Source of the DNA: CAVQND01 sp049518415
GTDB lineage: Bacteria; Verrucomicrobiota; Verrucomicrobiia; Limisphaerales; UBA8199
Assembly (NCBI GenBank): GCA_049518415.1
Contig: JBEKRX010000018.1
Coordinates: forward strand, 1 to 64,000
DNA: 64,000 nucleotides
Reading direction: 5' to 3'
A program made the position numbers and the translations under genes. Positions 17,651-26,545 of the stretch are shown here, in pieces (positions within the stretch are counted from its first letter, which is position 1; every line of letters starts with the position of its first letter). A model generated the notes under the pieces. It saw nothing but the letters and a program-made list of their open reading frames with translations, was not told where the DNA came from and did no database searches.

Positions 17651-18829
17651 CAGTTGGTCGCCCTCCTTGAGCCCGGCCAGCACCTCCGTGCGCTGGCCGT
17701 TGGAAATGCCGACCTTGACCGGCAGTTTGCGCCAGCCGGATTTGGCCCTGGGGTCCAGGCGCTGCGCCGAGACGTTTTTGTCCTTGTCATACACCAGCGC
17801 GGCCTCGGGGACGAGCAGCGCCTTTTTGCGCTCTTCCAGCACGATCTCAGCATTGGCGGTCATGTTTACGCGCAGCTTCCCCTCCGGGTTGGCAATCGAC
17901 ACCCGCACCTCGAAGGTCGTCACGTTGTTTTCCTCCTTGCCCATCGGGGCGATGCGCTTGACCACCCCCTCGAACGACTCATTGGGAAACGACTCGACTT
18001 TGGTCCGGACCCGCTGGCCGCAGGCCGCTTTGCCGATGTCCGCCTCGTCCACCTCGCCTCGGATATAGACCGTGCTCAAGTCGCCCAGGGTCATGATCAG
18101 CGTCGCCGCGCTGCCGAGGTTCAGAATCGAAGACACCGCGTCCCCGACCTCGGTGTTGCGGGCGAGCACCAGGCCGCTGATGGGCGCCCGGATGGTGGCG
18201 TAGCTGAGGCTCTCTTCCGCCCGCTCCAGGGCCGCCTTGGCCGCCGCCACCCGCGCCCGGGCCTGTTCCACTTGCGCCCCGGCGCTCTGAATGGACGCCT
18301 CGAGCAACTGCTGCCGGTTCCTGGACACCTCGTAGGCCCGGCTCGCATCATCCAACTGTTGCTGCGAGGCGATCTTCTGCTTGAACAGGCCCTCCGCCCG
18401 CTCGTAGTCGCGGCGCGCAAACTCCAACTCGGGATTAGCCGCTTCGATGCGCGCCCTGCCCTCCCCGGCCACTGCCGCCTGCCGGTTCGCCTCCTCGGCG
18501 TCGCGCGTCGCCTCGGCCTCCCGCACCTGCGCCTGCAAATCTTCCTTGTCCAACTCCGCCAGCACCTGCCCCGCTTTCACGCTATCGCCCACGTCCACCA
18601 GCAGCGCCTTGATAATGCCGTTCGCCTTGGATTTGATCTGCACTTTGGAAAGCGCCTCGATCTTCCCCCGCGCGACCACCGACCGAGCAACGTCACCCCG
18701 CTCCACCGTCACGATCTTCTCGGCCGGTATCGCCTTGGCCTTCCGCAGCCCCAGCGTTGCAGCCCCAAGCCCAACCGCCAGGAGCACCACTGCCAGGGCC
18801 GGAATCACCAGTCCACGACGCGCCTTCAT
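17639..18829 (-). CDS. HlyD/RND-type periplasmic adaptor subunit (MacA-like)
   Basis: 396 residues: N-terminal membrane anchor (VIPALAVVLLAVGLGAATLG), a barrel-sandwich/lipoyl half (SVVARGKIEALSKVQIKSKA), an alpha-helical hairpin about residues 100-205 with heptad-like Ala, Arg and Glu (EATRDAEEANRQAAVAGEG, AKAALERAEESLSYATIRAP), the second lipoyl half (ISGLVLARNTEVGDAVSSIL), and a beta-barrel/MP domain ending LKEGDQLVLP. It bridges the inner-membrane permeases to an outer-membrane factor. Its start overlaps the end of the DUF4097 gene (ATGA, 18826-18829), and its stop overlaps the upstream ATG of the next permease. No outer-membrane channel gene is nearby. Confidence 0.9.
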   Translation of the reverse strand: MKARRGLVIPALAVVLLAVGLGAATLGLRKAKAIPAEKIVTVERGDVARSVVARGKIEALSKVQIKSKANGIIKALLVDVGDSVKAGQVLAELDKEDLQAQVREAEATRDAEEANRQAAVAGEGRARIEAANPELEFARRDYERAEGLFKQKIASQQQLDDASRAYEVSRNRQQLLEASIQSAGAQVEQARARVAAAKAALERAEESLSYATIRAPISGLVLARNTEVGDAVSSILNLGSAATLIMTLGDLSTVYIRGEVDEADIGKAACGQRVRTKVESFPNESFEGVVKRIAPMGKEENNVTTFEVRVSIANPEGKLRVNMTANAEIVLEERKKALLVPEAALVYDKDKNVSAQRLDPRAKSGWRKLPVKVGISNGQRTEVLAGLKEGDQLVLP

Positions 18830-19617
18830 TGCGCCTTGGCCAAATGAATCCGCACCCCGCCGTTCACCGTGCTGAGGTTGATCTTCGCCCCGCCCTCGCC
18901 CAACCGGACCGTGACGTGGGCGCCCACCGGCCAGTTCTTCTTCACGCTCACATCGCCGGTGATGCTCCCGTTAACGGTCCTGGCCGACAGATCGGCATTG
19001 GCCCCGGCCGGCAGGTCCAGTTCCACCGCGCCATTCACCGCGCTCGCGGAGACGGACTTCACTCCCTCCAGACTCGCAAAACCGGCTCGAACCGTGCCGT
19101 TGACGCTCGACAGCCCGGCGGTGCCGGCCAGCCCTGTGGCACTAAGCGCTCCGTTCACGGTCGAAGCTTTGACCTGGCCCCGCACTCCGTCGACCTCGAT
19201 CCGGCCGTTGACGTTGGACACGTCCTCCAGCCGGACCGATTGCGGCACCCTGAGCGTGTAATCCACCGAGGCGGAGTTGCTGCTTTTCCAGCCCCACCAC
19301 GACTTGGATTCCGGGTACTTCGTCCGGATGGCCAGGCGGTCGGGTTTGGACTCGACCTCGATCTTCACCACTTCCAAGTCCGTTTGTTTCCTCGCCCGCT
19401 TGACCGCGTCCAGCTTCACCTCGGGCCGGTCCCAGACGCTGATGCGCACGCTGCCGTTCACGTTGCCCAGGCTCAGCCGCCCCTCCGCCGCCAGCGGATA
19501 GGTCTGGTGCATTTCTTCCCTGAATTCCTGCCCGGCCAGCGCTGCTCCGGCCCAGCAACCCGCCATCAGCAGTCCCGCCGCCAGCCAGCGGTTTGTCCCG
19601 TCAGATTTCGTCTTCAT
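18826..19617 (-). CDS. exported DUF4097 beta-repeat protein
   Basis: 263 residues from MKTKSDGTNRWLAAGLLMAG with a clear signal peptide ending near ALAGQ; the longer ORF start at 19677 is less likely because it precedes the signal. The mature part is a series of short beta-turn repeats containing G-x-V-N-G, such as LSLGNVNGSVRISV, LEDVSNVNGRIEVDG, KASTVNGALSATG, LSSVNGTVRAG and INLSTVNGGVRI. This is typical of DUF4097, predicted beta-solenoid proteins often found with anti-sigma or export loci. First gene of the operon with the adaptor and permeases; possibly a periplasmic sensor or cargo. Function unknown. Confidence 0.8.
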   Translation of the reverse strand: MKTKSDGTNRWLAAGLLMAGCWAGAALAGQEFREEMHQTYPLAAEGRLSLGNVNGSVRISVWDRPEVKLDAVKRARKQTDLEVVKIEVESKPDRLAIRTKYPESKSWWGWKSSNSASVDYTLRVPQSVRLEDVSNVNGRIEVDGVRGQVKASTVNGALSATGLAGTAGLSSVNGTVRAGFASLEGVKSVSASAVNGAVELDLPAGANADLSARTVNGSITGDVSVKKNWPVGAHVTVRLGEGGAKINLSTVNGGVRIHLAKAQ

Positions 19618-19795
19618 AGCCTTAAGGTCAATTCTGCGCTGCTTCATTATACCCGGAACCTGGCCCGGAAGTTTCACCCAAATGAATTCTTCTGCTAATC
19701 AATCTCCGCTGGGGGCAAAACCGAACAACGGGACTCTTATTGTCGAAGCGCGGTGTTCCCGCGCTCTGGCCATGGGCTACGCCTGCGCATGGTTT

Positions 19796-20839
19796 TCATC
19801 TCACCCCGGCCTTTGCGGCCGCGGTCGGGTCGAGTTCCTTGAGCGCCACGGCGCTCGCCCAGCGCGGAACGGCGCTGTTTGTGTTGTCACGGACCTTCCG
19901 AAGGATGGGGACGATAACGTCAGCCTGCTCCGGGAAATTGCCGAGCGCCCTGGCCGCGGTTGCGGCGACGAGGCTGTTCGCGCTTTGGACGCTTTCGAGC
20001 AAGGCGGGGACTGCCAGCGAGGGCTCTTTTCGCATCTCTCCCAACAGTTGAGCGGCGCGGGAAGCGATCTGGTCATCTGGATGTCTCAACACGCCGATAA
20101 CGGCCAGAACAACTCCTGCGGCGACGACTCGGTCGGGGGCAACCCGATTTAACGATTCGGCCGCCACCTGGCGGACCGTGGGAACGGGGTCCTTCAGGGC
20201 CTTGGCCAGGACCGCCGCCACGACCTGCCCCTGCTCCGGATAGTATCTCAGCGCAACGGCCGCATTGTTCCGCACGCCCCAGTTGTCGTCCTGCATGGCG
20301 CGAATGAATTCCGGCAGCAGCTTGCTCTTTGTCCTCCTGTCCATCTGATTGAGCGGGGCGTTCCGGTCCTCGCCGCAGGTAAAGAAGCTGATCGCAATCT
20401 GCCGCACCGAGGAATCCTCATCCCGGAGTGCTCGGGCCATCGCCGGGATAGCGGGCTTGGCGTCGTTGCCCAACCTGGAAAGCAGGTCAACCACGCGCAT
20501 CCGGGTGCTGCGGGTCAGGTCCATTCGCGGCGCGGGAAACACACGCAGCAGACCGCCGGGAAGGACTCGCGCCATCCCTGGATAGACCCGGCGATAGACC
20601 CTCTCTGCCGGGTGATCTGCTCCCTGCAAGGCCTCAGTCAGTACCCGGACGCCCTGCGGGCCGTAAGCCCGCCACTGTTTGACTTGTTCCTCGTCGCTGT
20701 AGGAGAGATGCTCGATCCAATAGCTCTCGGGCTTCCCGCGGAAGAGCGGGTCACGAGGCCGGAGAGTCAGCAAACCTGCGCTGACAACAAGGATCGCGAG
20801 AAGCAATCCTATGAACAGATGGCGCTTGCGGATTTGCAT
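19796..20839 (-). CDS. membrane-anchored HEAT-repeat protein
   Basis: About 347 residues starting at MQIRKRHLFIGLLLAILVVS, an N-terminal membrane anchor (an upstream start at 20893 would put 18 polar residues before it). After a linker come about six HEAT-like helical pairs: RVVDLLSRLGNDAKPAIPAM, ALRDEDSSVRQIAISFF, AMQDDNWGVRNNAAVALRYY, ALKDPVPTVRQVAAESLN, ATAARALGNFPEQADVIVPI. HEAT arrays are protein-binding scaffolds. No enzymatic motif is visible and no operon partner is close. It lies 178 bp upstream of the DUF4097 operon on the same strand. Confidence 0.75.
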   Translation of the reverse strand: MQIRKRHLFIGLLLAILVVSAGLLTLRPRDPLFRGKPESYWIEHLSYSDEEQVKQWRAYGPQGVRVLTEALQGADHPAERVYRRVYPGMARVLPGGLLRVFPAPRMDLTRSTRMRVVDLLSRLGNDAKPAIPAMARALRDEDSSVRQIAISFFTCGEDRNAPLNQMDRRTKSKLLPEFIRAMQDDNWGVRNNAAVALRYYPEQGQVVAAVLAKALKDPVPTVRQVAAESLNRVAPDRVVAAGVVLAVIGVLRHPDDQIASRAAQLLGEMRKEPSLAVPALLESVQSANSLVAATAARALGNFPEQADVIVPILRKVRDNTNSAVPRWASAVALKELDPTAAAKAGVR

Positions 20840-21239
20840 GGTGCCGGTCCGTGTTGAGGTTTTCGAACGCCCAAGCAGGACTCGATTGCCCAACCTGGAT
20901 CTGGATCATGCCAGTTCGGGGTGCAGTCTGAAAGAGATTTCTTTTCCCGACGCACCATTCGTGACGCCAAGTCCTCTGCCGTGTCAATTCCAGAATGAGC
21001 GACCCAAATCCTCGCCTTAGCGCATGGCGACAAAAAAAAGTCCGGGAGACTCCGCCGGGCCTCCTTGCGTTTTGCGCGCGACCGCCCAAAATCCGCGCCC
21101 TAACCGCCCAAAATCATCGCAACCATCTGATTCAGAGACCCTTACACCATCCCGGGTTCTATAGTGCGGGCTTTTCGCCGCCGCTGGTCGGTTGCCGGCT
21201 AGCTGCCCCGCCGTCACAGAGGCATTTCCCTCGCTCCCA
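20840..21239. other. Intergenic stretch with nothing recognisable
   Basis: About 400 bp between two minus-strand genes. Short ORFs exist on both strands, but none shows a recognisable domain, good start context or coding-like composition. I see no strong hairpin or repeat shared with the rest of the window. Confidence 0.5.
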
Positions 21240-22046
21240 TCACTTCGTAAAGACCACATTGAAATTGGCCGCACGCAGAGCGCAACTTGAGGAGCGCCGC
21301 ATCAGGCCTTCGTCCAACCGGTATATGAAATCAATGGCGGACTGGCCCGCGAGGCGTCCCAGGTATTTGAACGGGTAGCCCAGGAAATTAAACGGCTGGA
21401 TTTCGCAGACGCCAAAAGAGCGGGCGACCTGCTCCAGTTGTCCCATCACGACGTTGCTTTCATCGACCGTTCGGGCCTTGGCGATGCGATAGGCGCGAAT
21501 CATGGCCCAGATGGGATTGTGGCCGAAAGGCTCATAGATAAACACAAGGCGGCCGCCTGGCTTTAGCACGCGCGCAAATTCCTGCCCGGCCGCCTCGGTT
21601 TCATGGGCCAGATGGTGAAGGGTTGCCTGGCCGTAGACCAGGTCCAACGTGGCGTCGGCAAACTCCTTCAGGTGCAATGCGTCGCCACAAACGAAACGCA
21701 CATTGCCTGGCCCTCCGGCGGCAGTTGTTTCCCGGATGGCGCGCCCGGCATCGGGATAGCGGTCCAGGCCAGTCACTTCCGCTTTGGGAAAAGCCCGTCC
21801 CAGCTCGCGTGCCAGTTCACCCGCCCCGCAGCAGAGCTCGAGGACCTTTCTCCCGTTGAGGTCCACCCGGCATAACTCGTTGTACCCGGCAACGAACAGC
21901 GGCCGGTCGAACCTCCCGTAATGGGCGCAGCCCGCCAGCAGCGCCGCGACGCGTTCATTCGCCGGGCGGAAGTCTTTTGGAAATACGAAGCCGATCCTGA
22001 CCGCCATATCGCGCAGCAGGTTCCAGGGTCCGCCCCGGCGGGTCAA
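21240..22046 (-). CDS. class I SAM-dependent methyltransferase
   Basis: 268 residues. Motif I (SAM binding) is VLELCCGAGELARELG, the acidic residue after strand 2 is in VTGLDRYPDAG, motif II is DATLDLVYGQATLHHLAHE, and motif III is RVLKPGGRLVFIYEPFG, the usual UbiE/Methyltransf_11 order. The C-terminal 100 residues (RSFGVCEIQPFNFLGYPFKY) are helical and aromatic, as in lipid or small-molecule methyltransferases. The start may be ATG 22046 or the internal Met 14 (MAVRIGF). Substrate unknown; the divergent neighbour at 22148 is a GT-C-like protein followed by exosortase genes, which hints at envelope glycan or lipid work. Confidence 0.85.
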   Translation of the reverse strand: MTRRGGPWNLLRDMAVRIGFVFPKDFRPANERVAALLAGCAHYGRFDRPLFVAGYNELCRVDLNGRKVLELCCGAGELARELGRAFPKAEVTGLDRYPDAGRAIRETTAAGGPGNVRFVCGDALHLKEFADATLDLVYGQATLHHLAHETEAAGQEFARVLKPGGRLVFIYEPFGHNPIWAMIRAYRIAKARTVDESNVVMGQLEQVARSFGVCEIQPFNFLGYPFKYLGRLAGQSAIDFIYRLDEGLMRRSSSCALRAANFNVVFTK

Positions 22047-22147
22047 GTTGAATCGAAAAACTTGTAGGGATGGACCGCATTTGTCCAGGCTCCCGGCATA
22101 CCAATCACCATTGACGGTTTTCGCGGGTCTGCCTACGGTGGGGCATT

Positions 22148-24253
22148 ATGGCGGTTAGAATCTGGCTGTGGGTTTCAGTGCTCGCGAGTGTTGCGGGGTG
22201 GGGTTTGTCCGCCGCGGGACAGTTGAATCGCTCCGGCTACGCGGTTGTAATCGTTGCTGCCATGCTCGGATGCACCGGCAGGTTATTAGGGTGGTGGGGG
22301 CGCGGAAGCCCGCCCAGACGGAGTGCGCGCCCGGGGTGCAGGCCGGTGAGTCGCCGAGCGGCAATCGGCACTGGCTGGCGGCGGTTGCGGCGGCGGTTCC
22401 GGAGGCCTTTGCCCTTGTGTTTTGCCGCCCTGGCCGCGCTCGTGCTGCTCGGGGGGTTGCTTTACCCGCCTTCGACCCATACCGCCTTCACGTATCGGAT
22501 ACCACGCGTATTGCACTGGCTGGCGGAGGGGCGGTGGCATTGGATTCACTCGATCAGTCCGCGTCTGAACGACCGCGCCTGCGGGATGGAGTGGCTGAGC
22601 GCACCGTTGCTGCTGTTCACTAAATCAGACCGCGCCTTATTCTTGCTCAACTTTGTGCCTTTCCTGCTGCTGCCGGGCCTGATCTTCAGCGTGTTCTCGC
22701 GGCTGGGCGTCAGGCCCCGGGTGGCGTGGCACTGGATGTGGCTGGTGCCGACCGGCTATACGTTTGTGGTCCAGGCGGGCAGCGCCGCCAACGATGCATT
22801 TCCCACCGTGTATGCCCTGGCGGCGGTGGATTTTGGCTGCCGCGCCTGGGTTTCGCGCCGCCCGGGTGAACTCTGGCTTTCGCTGCTGTCGGCCGCGCTG
22901 CTGACCGGCGCCAAGGCCAGCAACCTGCCGCTGCTATTGCCGTGGGCGATCCTGGTGGCGGCCAGGCTGAGCGATGGGGCGATGCCAGCGTCCCGGATCA
23001 AAGTCGGAGACTCCTCGCGTGGTCTCCTGCAATCGGCGGTGAGCGGCGAGTCTGTGCCTGCGCCCCGTCTCCAGGGCCGGCTGGCGGCCACGGTCGGGGT
23101 GTTGCTCCTGGCGGCTACGGTCTCGTTCCTGCCCACGGCGGCGCTGAACCTGCATTACTGCGGCGATTGGTCGGGACTGCGCCTTGAACGCGCCGGCATG
23201 GAGATGAAGAACCCGTGGGTGGGTCTCTGGGGGAACGGGTTCCTGCTTCTGCTGCATAACCTGGTGCCGCCCATCTTCCCGGCCGCGGGTTGGTGGAACA
23301 CCTCCGCCCTGTCGGTCTTGCCACCGGCGCTGGCGCGCCCGCTGGAGGCGAATTTCGAGAATGGGTTTCACCAGGTCAAAGAACTGCCGACGGAAGACTG
23401 GGCCGGGCTGGGTTTCGGCCTGAGCGTGCTGGTGTTGGTCTCCCTCGTGGCGGGGCTGGCGGGGAGGCGTTGCACGACGTTCCACCTTTTGGCCCGGCTC
23501 ATTCCAGCGACGCGACGGAGCGTGTCCCGGCCGGAGCGTGGCGCGGAGGCGGCGGCCCCGGTTTTCGGGAGGGCTGCCCTTCCGACCCGGCTCCGATGGT
23601 GCGTGATGGTCGGTGCGTGGGTGGCGTTGGTGGCGTATTGCGTCAAGTCGGGTATGCAGGACGGGGCGCGCCTGATTTCTCCTTACTACCCTTTGCTGCT
23701 GCCCTTATTGCTGTTGAGCCCGCGGCAATCCGAGATCGTTCGGCGGCGCTGGTGGCGGGTCATGGCGGGGGCGGGGCTGGGCCTCGCCTTGCTGGTTCTG
23801 GTGCTGACCCCGGGCCGGCCTTTGTGGCCGGCCCAAGGGGTTTTGTCAAAGGCGCTCGCCAGTCATCCCGGGCAGCGGTTGCTGGGGCGGGCCCTCAATG
23901 TGTATGCGGTGTACGCCGCTCGTTCCGACCCGCTGGCCAACGTCCGGGCGCTGCTGCCGCCCGGATTGAGGGTGGTCGGGTTTCTGGCCGACGGCAACGA
24001 TATCGACATTTCACTGTGGCGGCCGTTTTTCGAGCGGCGGGTGGAACATGTGCTGCTGGCGGAGGCAGGCGCGGCGATCCGGCAGCGGCACATTCGCTAC
24101 CTTGTGGTTGGGGGCGCGTTTTTGGCCTCGCAGCAGACTACGCTGGCGGATTGGCAGCGGCGGACGGGGGCGGAGCTGGTGGCGAGCACGACCGCCACGT
24201 TACTAGTGGCCCAAGGACCGCAGGCCTGGTACGTCGTGCGGCTGCGGGACTGA
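22148..24253 (+). CDS. polytopic membrane protein, GT-C-like, upstream of exosortase
   Basis: 701 residues with about 11-13 hydrophobic helices. The conserved-looking block RLNDRACGMEWLSAPLLLF followed by TKSDRALFLLNFVPFLLLPG and RVAWHWMWLVPTGYTFVVQA is what I recognise as a verrucomicrobial family of glycosyltransferase-like membrane proteins, with no characterised member known to me. The C-terminal periplasmic domain (about 590-701) is soluble, as in many GT-C enzymes. Polar insertions at residues about 280-310 and 455-480 are low-complexity. It lies 50 bp upstream of the exosortase start, suggesting co-transcription and a role in surface glycan or PEP-CTERM protein processing (inference). 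Confidence 0.65.
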   Translation: MAVRIWLWVSVLASVAGWGLSAAGQLNRSGYAVVIVAAMLGCTGRLLGWWGRGSPPRRSARPGCRPVSRRAAIGTGWRRLRRRFRRPLPLCFAALAALVLLGGLLYPPSTHTAFTYRIPRVLHWLAEGRWHWIHSISPRLNDRACGMEWLSAPLLLFTKSDRALFLLNFVPFLLLPGLIFSVFSRLGVRPRVAWHWMWLVPTGYTFVVQAGSAANDAFPTVYALAAVDFGCRAWVSRRPGELWLSLLSAALLTGAKASNLPLLLPWAILVAARLSDGAMPASRIKVGDSSRGLLQSAVSGESVPAPRLQGRLAATVGVLLLAATVSFLPTAALNLHYCGDWSGLRLERAGMEMKNPWVGLWGNGFLLLLHNLVPPIFPAAGWWNTSALSVLPPALARPLEANFENGFHQVKELPTEDWAGLGFGLSVLVLVSLVAGLAGRRCTTFHLLARLIPATRRSVSRPERGAEAAAPVFGRAALPTRLRWCVMVGAWVALVAYCVKSGMQDGARLISPYYPLLLPLLLLSPRQSEIVRRRWWRVMAGAGLGLALLVLVLTPGRPLWPAQGVLSKALASHPGQRLLGRALNVYAVYAARSDPLANVRALLPPGLRVVGFLADGNDIDISLWRPFFERRVEHVLLAEAGAAIRQRHIRYLVVGGAFLASQQTTLADWQRRTGAELVASTTATLLVAQGPQAWYVVRLRD

Positions 24254-24303
24254 AGGGGCGGGGGAATTTGATTGAGCGGATTACCCGCTTCTCCTATCTA
24301 CTA

Positions 24304-25356
24304 ATGACGGATTCGCGCACGGATATGGAACGACCACCGACCAACGGTGTGCTTGAGGATTTCCGGATAGATTTCCTGGAATGCTGGCAGCGGCTGCCCA
24401 ACAAAGGCTTTTTCTTTGTGTTGCTGGCGGGGTGGCTGGCGTTGTTCCATTTTCTGGGCAGTTCGACGCTCGGCTATGTGCATTCGCCTTCCTTGTTCTC
24501 GTTCATGCTAAGTGCCTACCATCCGAACCTGGCTGGATGGCTGCGGACCTTGAACCTGAACGCGGTCGGGCATTGGCTGAGCGAAAGCGAGGAAGGGCAC
24601 TGCATCCTGGCGCCCTTTGTGGTGCTGGGTCTGTATTGGTGGAAACGCAAGGCCTTGATGGCGCTGCCGTTGCGGCTATGGCCGCCGGGATTGCTGGTCA
24701 TCGGCGCGGCGTTGCTGCTCCACGTGTTCGCCTTCCTGGTCCAGCAGCCCAAGCTCTCCATCGTGGCCTTGCTCACCGGGCTTTATGGAGTTATGGGCCT
24801 GGCGTGGGGGCCGGCCTGGCTGCGCGGCGGTTTCTTCCCGTTCTTTCTGCTGGCCTTCTGTATTCCGCTGGGCAGCCTCGCGCAGCCAATCACTTTTAAC
24901 CTCCGGCTGCTGGTTTGCCGGCTGGTGGAATTTGTGTGCAACACTTTCCTGGCGATCGATGTTCAGCGCCGGGGCACGGCGCTGATCAGTCCGACGGGCC
25001 ATTATCAATACGAAGTGGAGGCGGCGTGCAGCGGCCTGCGCAGCCTGATCGCCACCGTGGGTTTGGCCACCGTCTTTGCGTTCGTTTCCTTCCACAGGTG
25101 GTGGAAACGGGGGCTGCTGGTGGCGGTGGCCTTTCCGCTGGCGGTCCTGGGTAATCTGGGGCGGATGCTGGCCATCGTGATCGCGGCGGAGATGGCCGGG
25201 CAGGCGGCCGGCAACCGCGTGCATGAAGGCGGTCCCTTGGGGGTGTTCAGCCTGCTGCCTTATCTGCTGGCGTTCCTGGGGCTGTTGCTGGTGGGTCATT
25301 GGCTGCGGGAGCGCCCACCGCCGACGCCAATACCACCGGACACGAAAACGCTATGA
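24304..25356 (+). CDS. exosortase/archaeosortase family protein
   Basis: 350 residues from ATG 24304 (MTDSRTDMERPP); in-frame sequence upstream to 23290 is antisense-like overlap of the preceding gene and was discarded. About eight TM helices. The catalytic triad of the exosortase family is visible: Cys242 in VEAACSGLRSL, Arg287 in NLGRMLAIV and His307 in NRVHEGG. Exosortases are integral-membrane transpeptidases that cleave PEP-CTERM sorting tags on exported proteins. The stop overlaps the start of the EpsI-like gene (ATGA at 25353-25356). No PEP-CTERM substrate is encoded in the window. Confidence 0.92.
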   Translation: MTDSRTDMERPPTNGVLEDFRIDFLECWQRLPNKGFFFVLLAGWLALFHFLGSSTLGYVHSPSLFSFMLSAYHPNLAGWLRTLNLNAVGHWLSESEEGHCILAPFVVLGLYWWKRKALMALPLRLWPPGLLVIGAALLLHVFAFLVQQPKLSIVALLTGLYGVMGLAWGPAWLRGGFFPFFLLAFCIPLGSLAQPITFNLRLLVCRLVEFVCNTFLAIDVQRRGTALISPTGHYQYEVEAACSGLRSLIATVGLATVFAFVSFHRWWKRGLLVAVAFPLAVLGNLGRMLAIVIAAEMAGQAAGNRVHEGGPLGVFSLLPYLLAFLGLLLVGHWLRERPPPTPIPPDTKTL

Positions 25357-26093
25357 ACAGGCGAAAATGGCTGATGCTGGCCGTCGTGTTCGCGATGATG
25401 GCCGGCGCGGCGGGGATGCTCGCCCATCTGCGGGCGCACCAAAAGCTTGGGCGGCCCGGCGTCAAAACCAGCCCGTTGCCCGGCAGCAGCCGCCTCCAAG
25501 TCGAGCTGCCAGAGCGGGTGCTCGATTACAAGTCCACGGCCATCGACGTGGGGAAACTGGTGCTCGATTTCCTGCCGCCCGACACGAGCTTCGGACAGCG
25601 CCTCTACACGGCGCCGGACGATTTCTGGATTCGACTGAACGTGGTCCTGATGGGCAGCGACCGGACCAGTCTCCACAAACCGCAGTATTGTCTCGGCGGT
25701 TCGGGCCTGCGAATCGAGGATGCGCTCTCCACCGAAGAGCAGGTGCATATCGAGCGGCCCCGGCCGTACGACCTGCCGGTCATGAAACTGGTGACCACCG
25801 CCGTTGGCAGTGCCAGCGACGATAAACACGCGCCGCGAGCCATCTATGCTTACTGGTTTGTGGCCGATGGGGAGTTGACCGCCCGGCATTCGCAGCGGAT
25901 GTGGTGGATGGTGAGGGACCTGGTCCGCACCGGCGTGCTGCAACGCTGGGCCTATGTTGCCTGCTTTGCGCCCTGCTCCCCGGGCCAGGAAGACGCCACC
26001 TTCGAGCGCATGAAGAAGTTCATCGCGGCGGCCGTCCCCGAGTTCCAATTGACTCCGCGCCCGGCCGAGGCAGCGGTGGCGGCGGGGCAATGA
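25353..26093 (+). CDS. exosortase-associated EpsI-like protein
   Basis: 246 residues with an N-terminal anchor (MLAVVFAMMAGAAGMLAHL) and a periplasmic domain. LNVVLMGSDRTSLHKPQYCLGGSGL contains the HxPxxCxxxxG motif typical of EpsI/exosortase C-terminal-domain proteins (here HKPQYCLGGSG), which in other bacteria are fused to or follow exosortase. RHSQRMWWMVRDLVRTG is also typical of the family. Translation is coupled to the exosortase by ATGA overlap. Role: probable exosortase partner in protein sorting or exopolysaccharide assembly; exact function is not established. Confidence 0.85.
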   Translation: MNRRKWLMLAVVFAMMAGAAGMLAHLRAHQKLGRPGVKTSPLPGSSRLQVELPERVLDYKSTAIDVGKLVLDFLPPDTSFGQRLYTAPDDFWIRLNVVLMGSDRTSLHKPQYCLGGSGLRIEDALSTEEQVHIERPRPYDLPVMKLVTTAVGSASDDKHAPRAIYAYWFVADGELTARHSQRMWWMVRDLVRTGVLQRWAYVACFAPCSPGQEDATFERMKKFIAAAVPEFQLTPRPAEAAVAAGQ

Positions 26094-26149
26094 ACACGGG
26101 CGGACAGTCGAGACACTCCCGCACCGCCATCACTTTGGGTGGACCATAG

Positions 26150-26437
26150 CCCAACCGCGCTCCAGACAGTCGTCCCCGGCCAAAAGGTGTATGTCCTCGG
26201 GGCATTCACCGCCGACGGCCTGGAGCAAGGATACCGATTCGATGAGTTGGGCCTCGGAGAAGCCGCGTTGGCGTTTGCGCAGGCGGAGATTGGCGGCGAT
26301 CAGGTCCGGCAGGCGCAGCGAGCGAAAGGCGCGGGAAACGCTCAGAGCAGGCCGGCAAGGGGGCTGGTCGCTTCGTGCAGAGGCCCCGGGTCCAAGACGA
26401 AGGCCGTCTTGTGCAGCGAAGGCAGGCGGGCAGCCAT
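26150..26437 (-). pseudogene. IS1380-like transposase N-terminal remnant, frameshifted
   Basis: The ATG at 26437 opens a 31-codon frame (MAARLPSLHKTAFVLDPGPL...) ending in TGA at 26342. The next frame continues the same protein: SLRLPDLIAANLRLRKRQRG, then QLIESVSLLQAVGGECPEDI and HLLAGDDCLERG. The second part matches the N-terminal region of IS1380-group transposases (a hydrophobic helix followed by GGExxED). The DDE core is absent, so this is a dead 5' fragment with at least one frameshift, truncated near 26150. The family call rests on pattern memory. Confidence 0.6.
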
Positions 26438-26545
26438 GGAAACGACATACAGAAAGTCTATAGAATATGGCCGACCAAAAATATGCAGCTCGCCGCACTT
26501 TTTTATGGAAATCGAAAAATTAGGCCAGGATCAGGGGACTGAGCT

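Noticed and set aside
23290..24303. Upstream extension of the exosortase ORF through the previous gene
   Set aside because: This segment is out of frame with the GT-C-like gene and has no TM pattern; the exosortase starts at ATG 24304.
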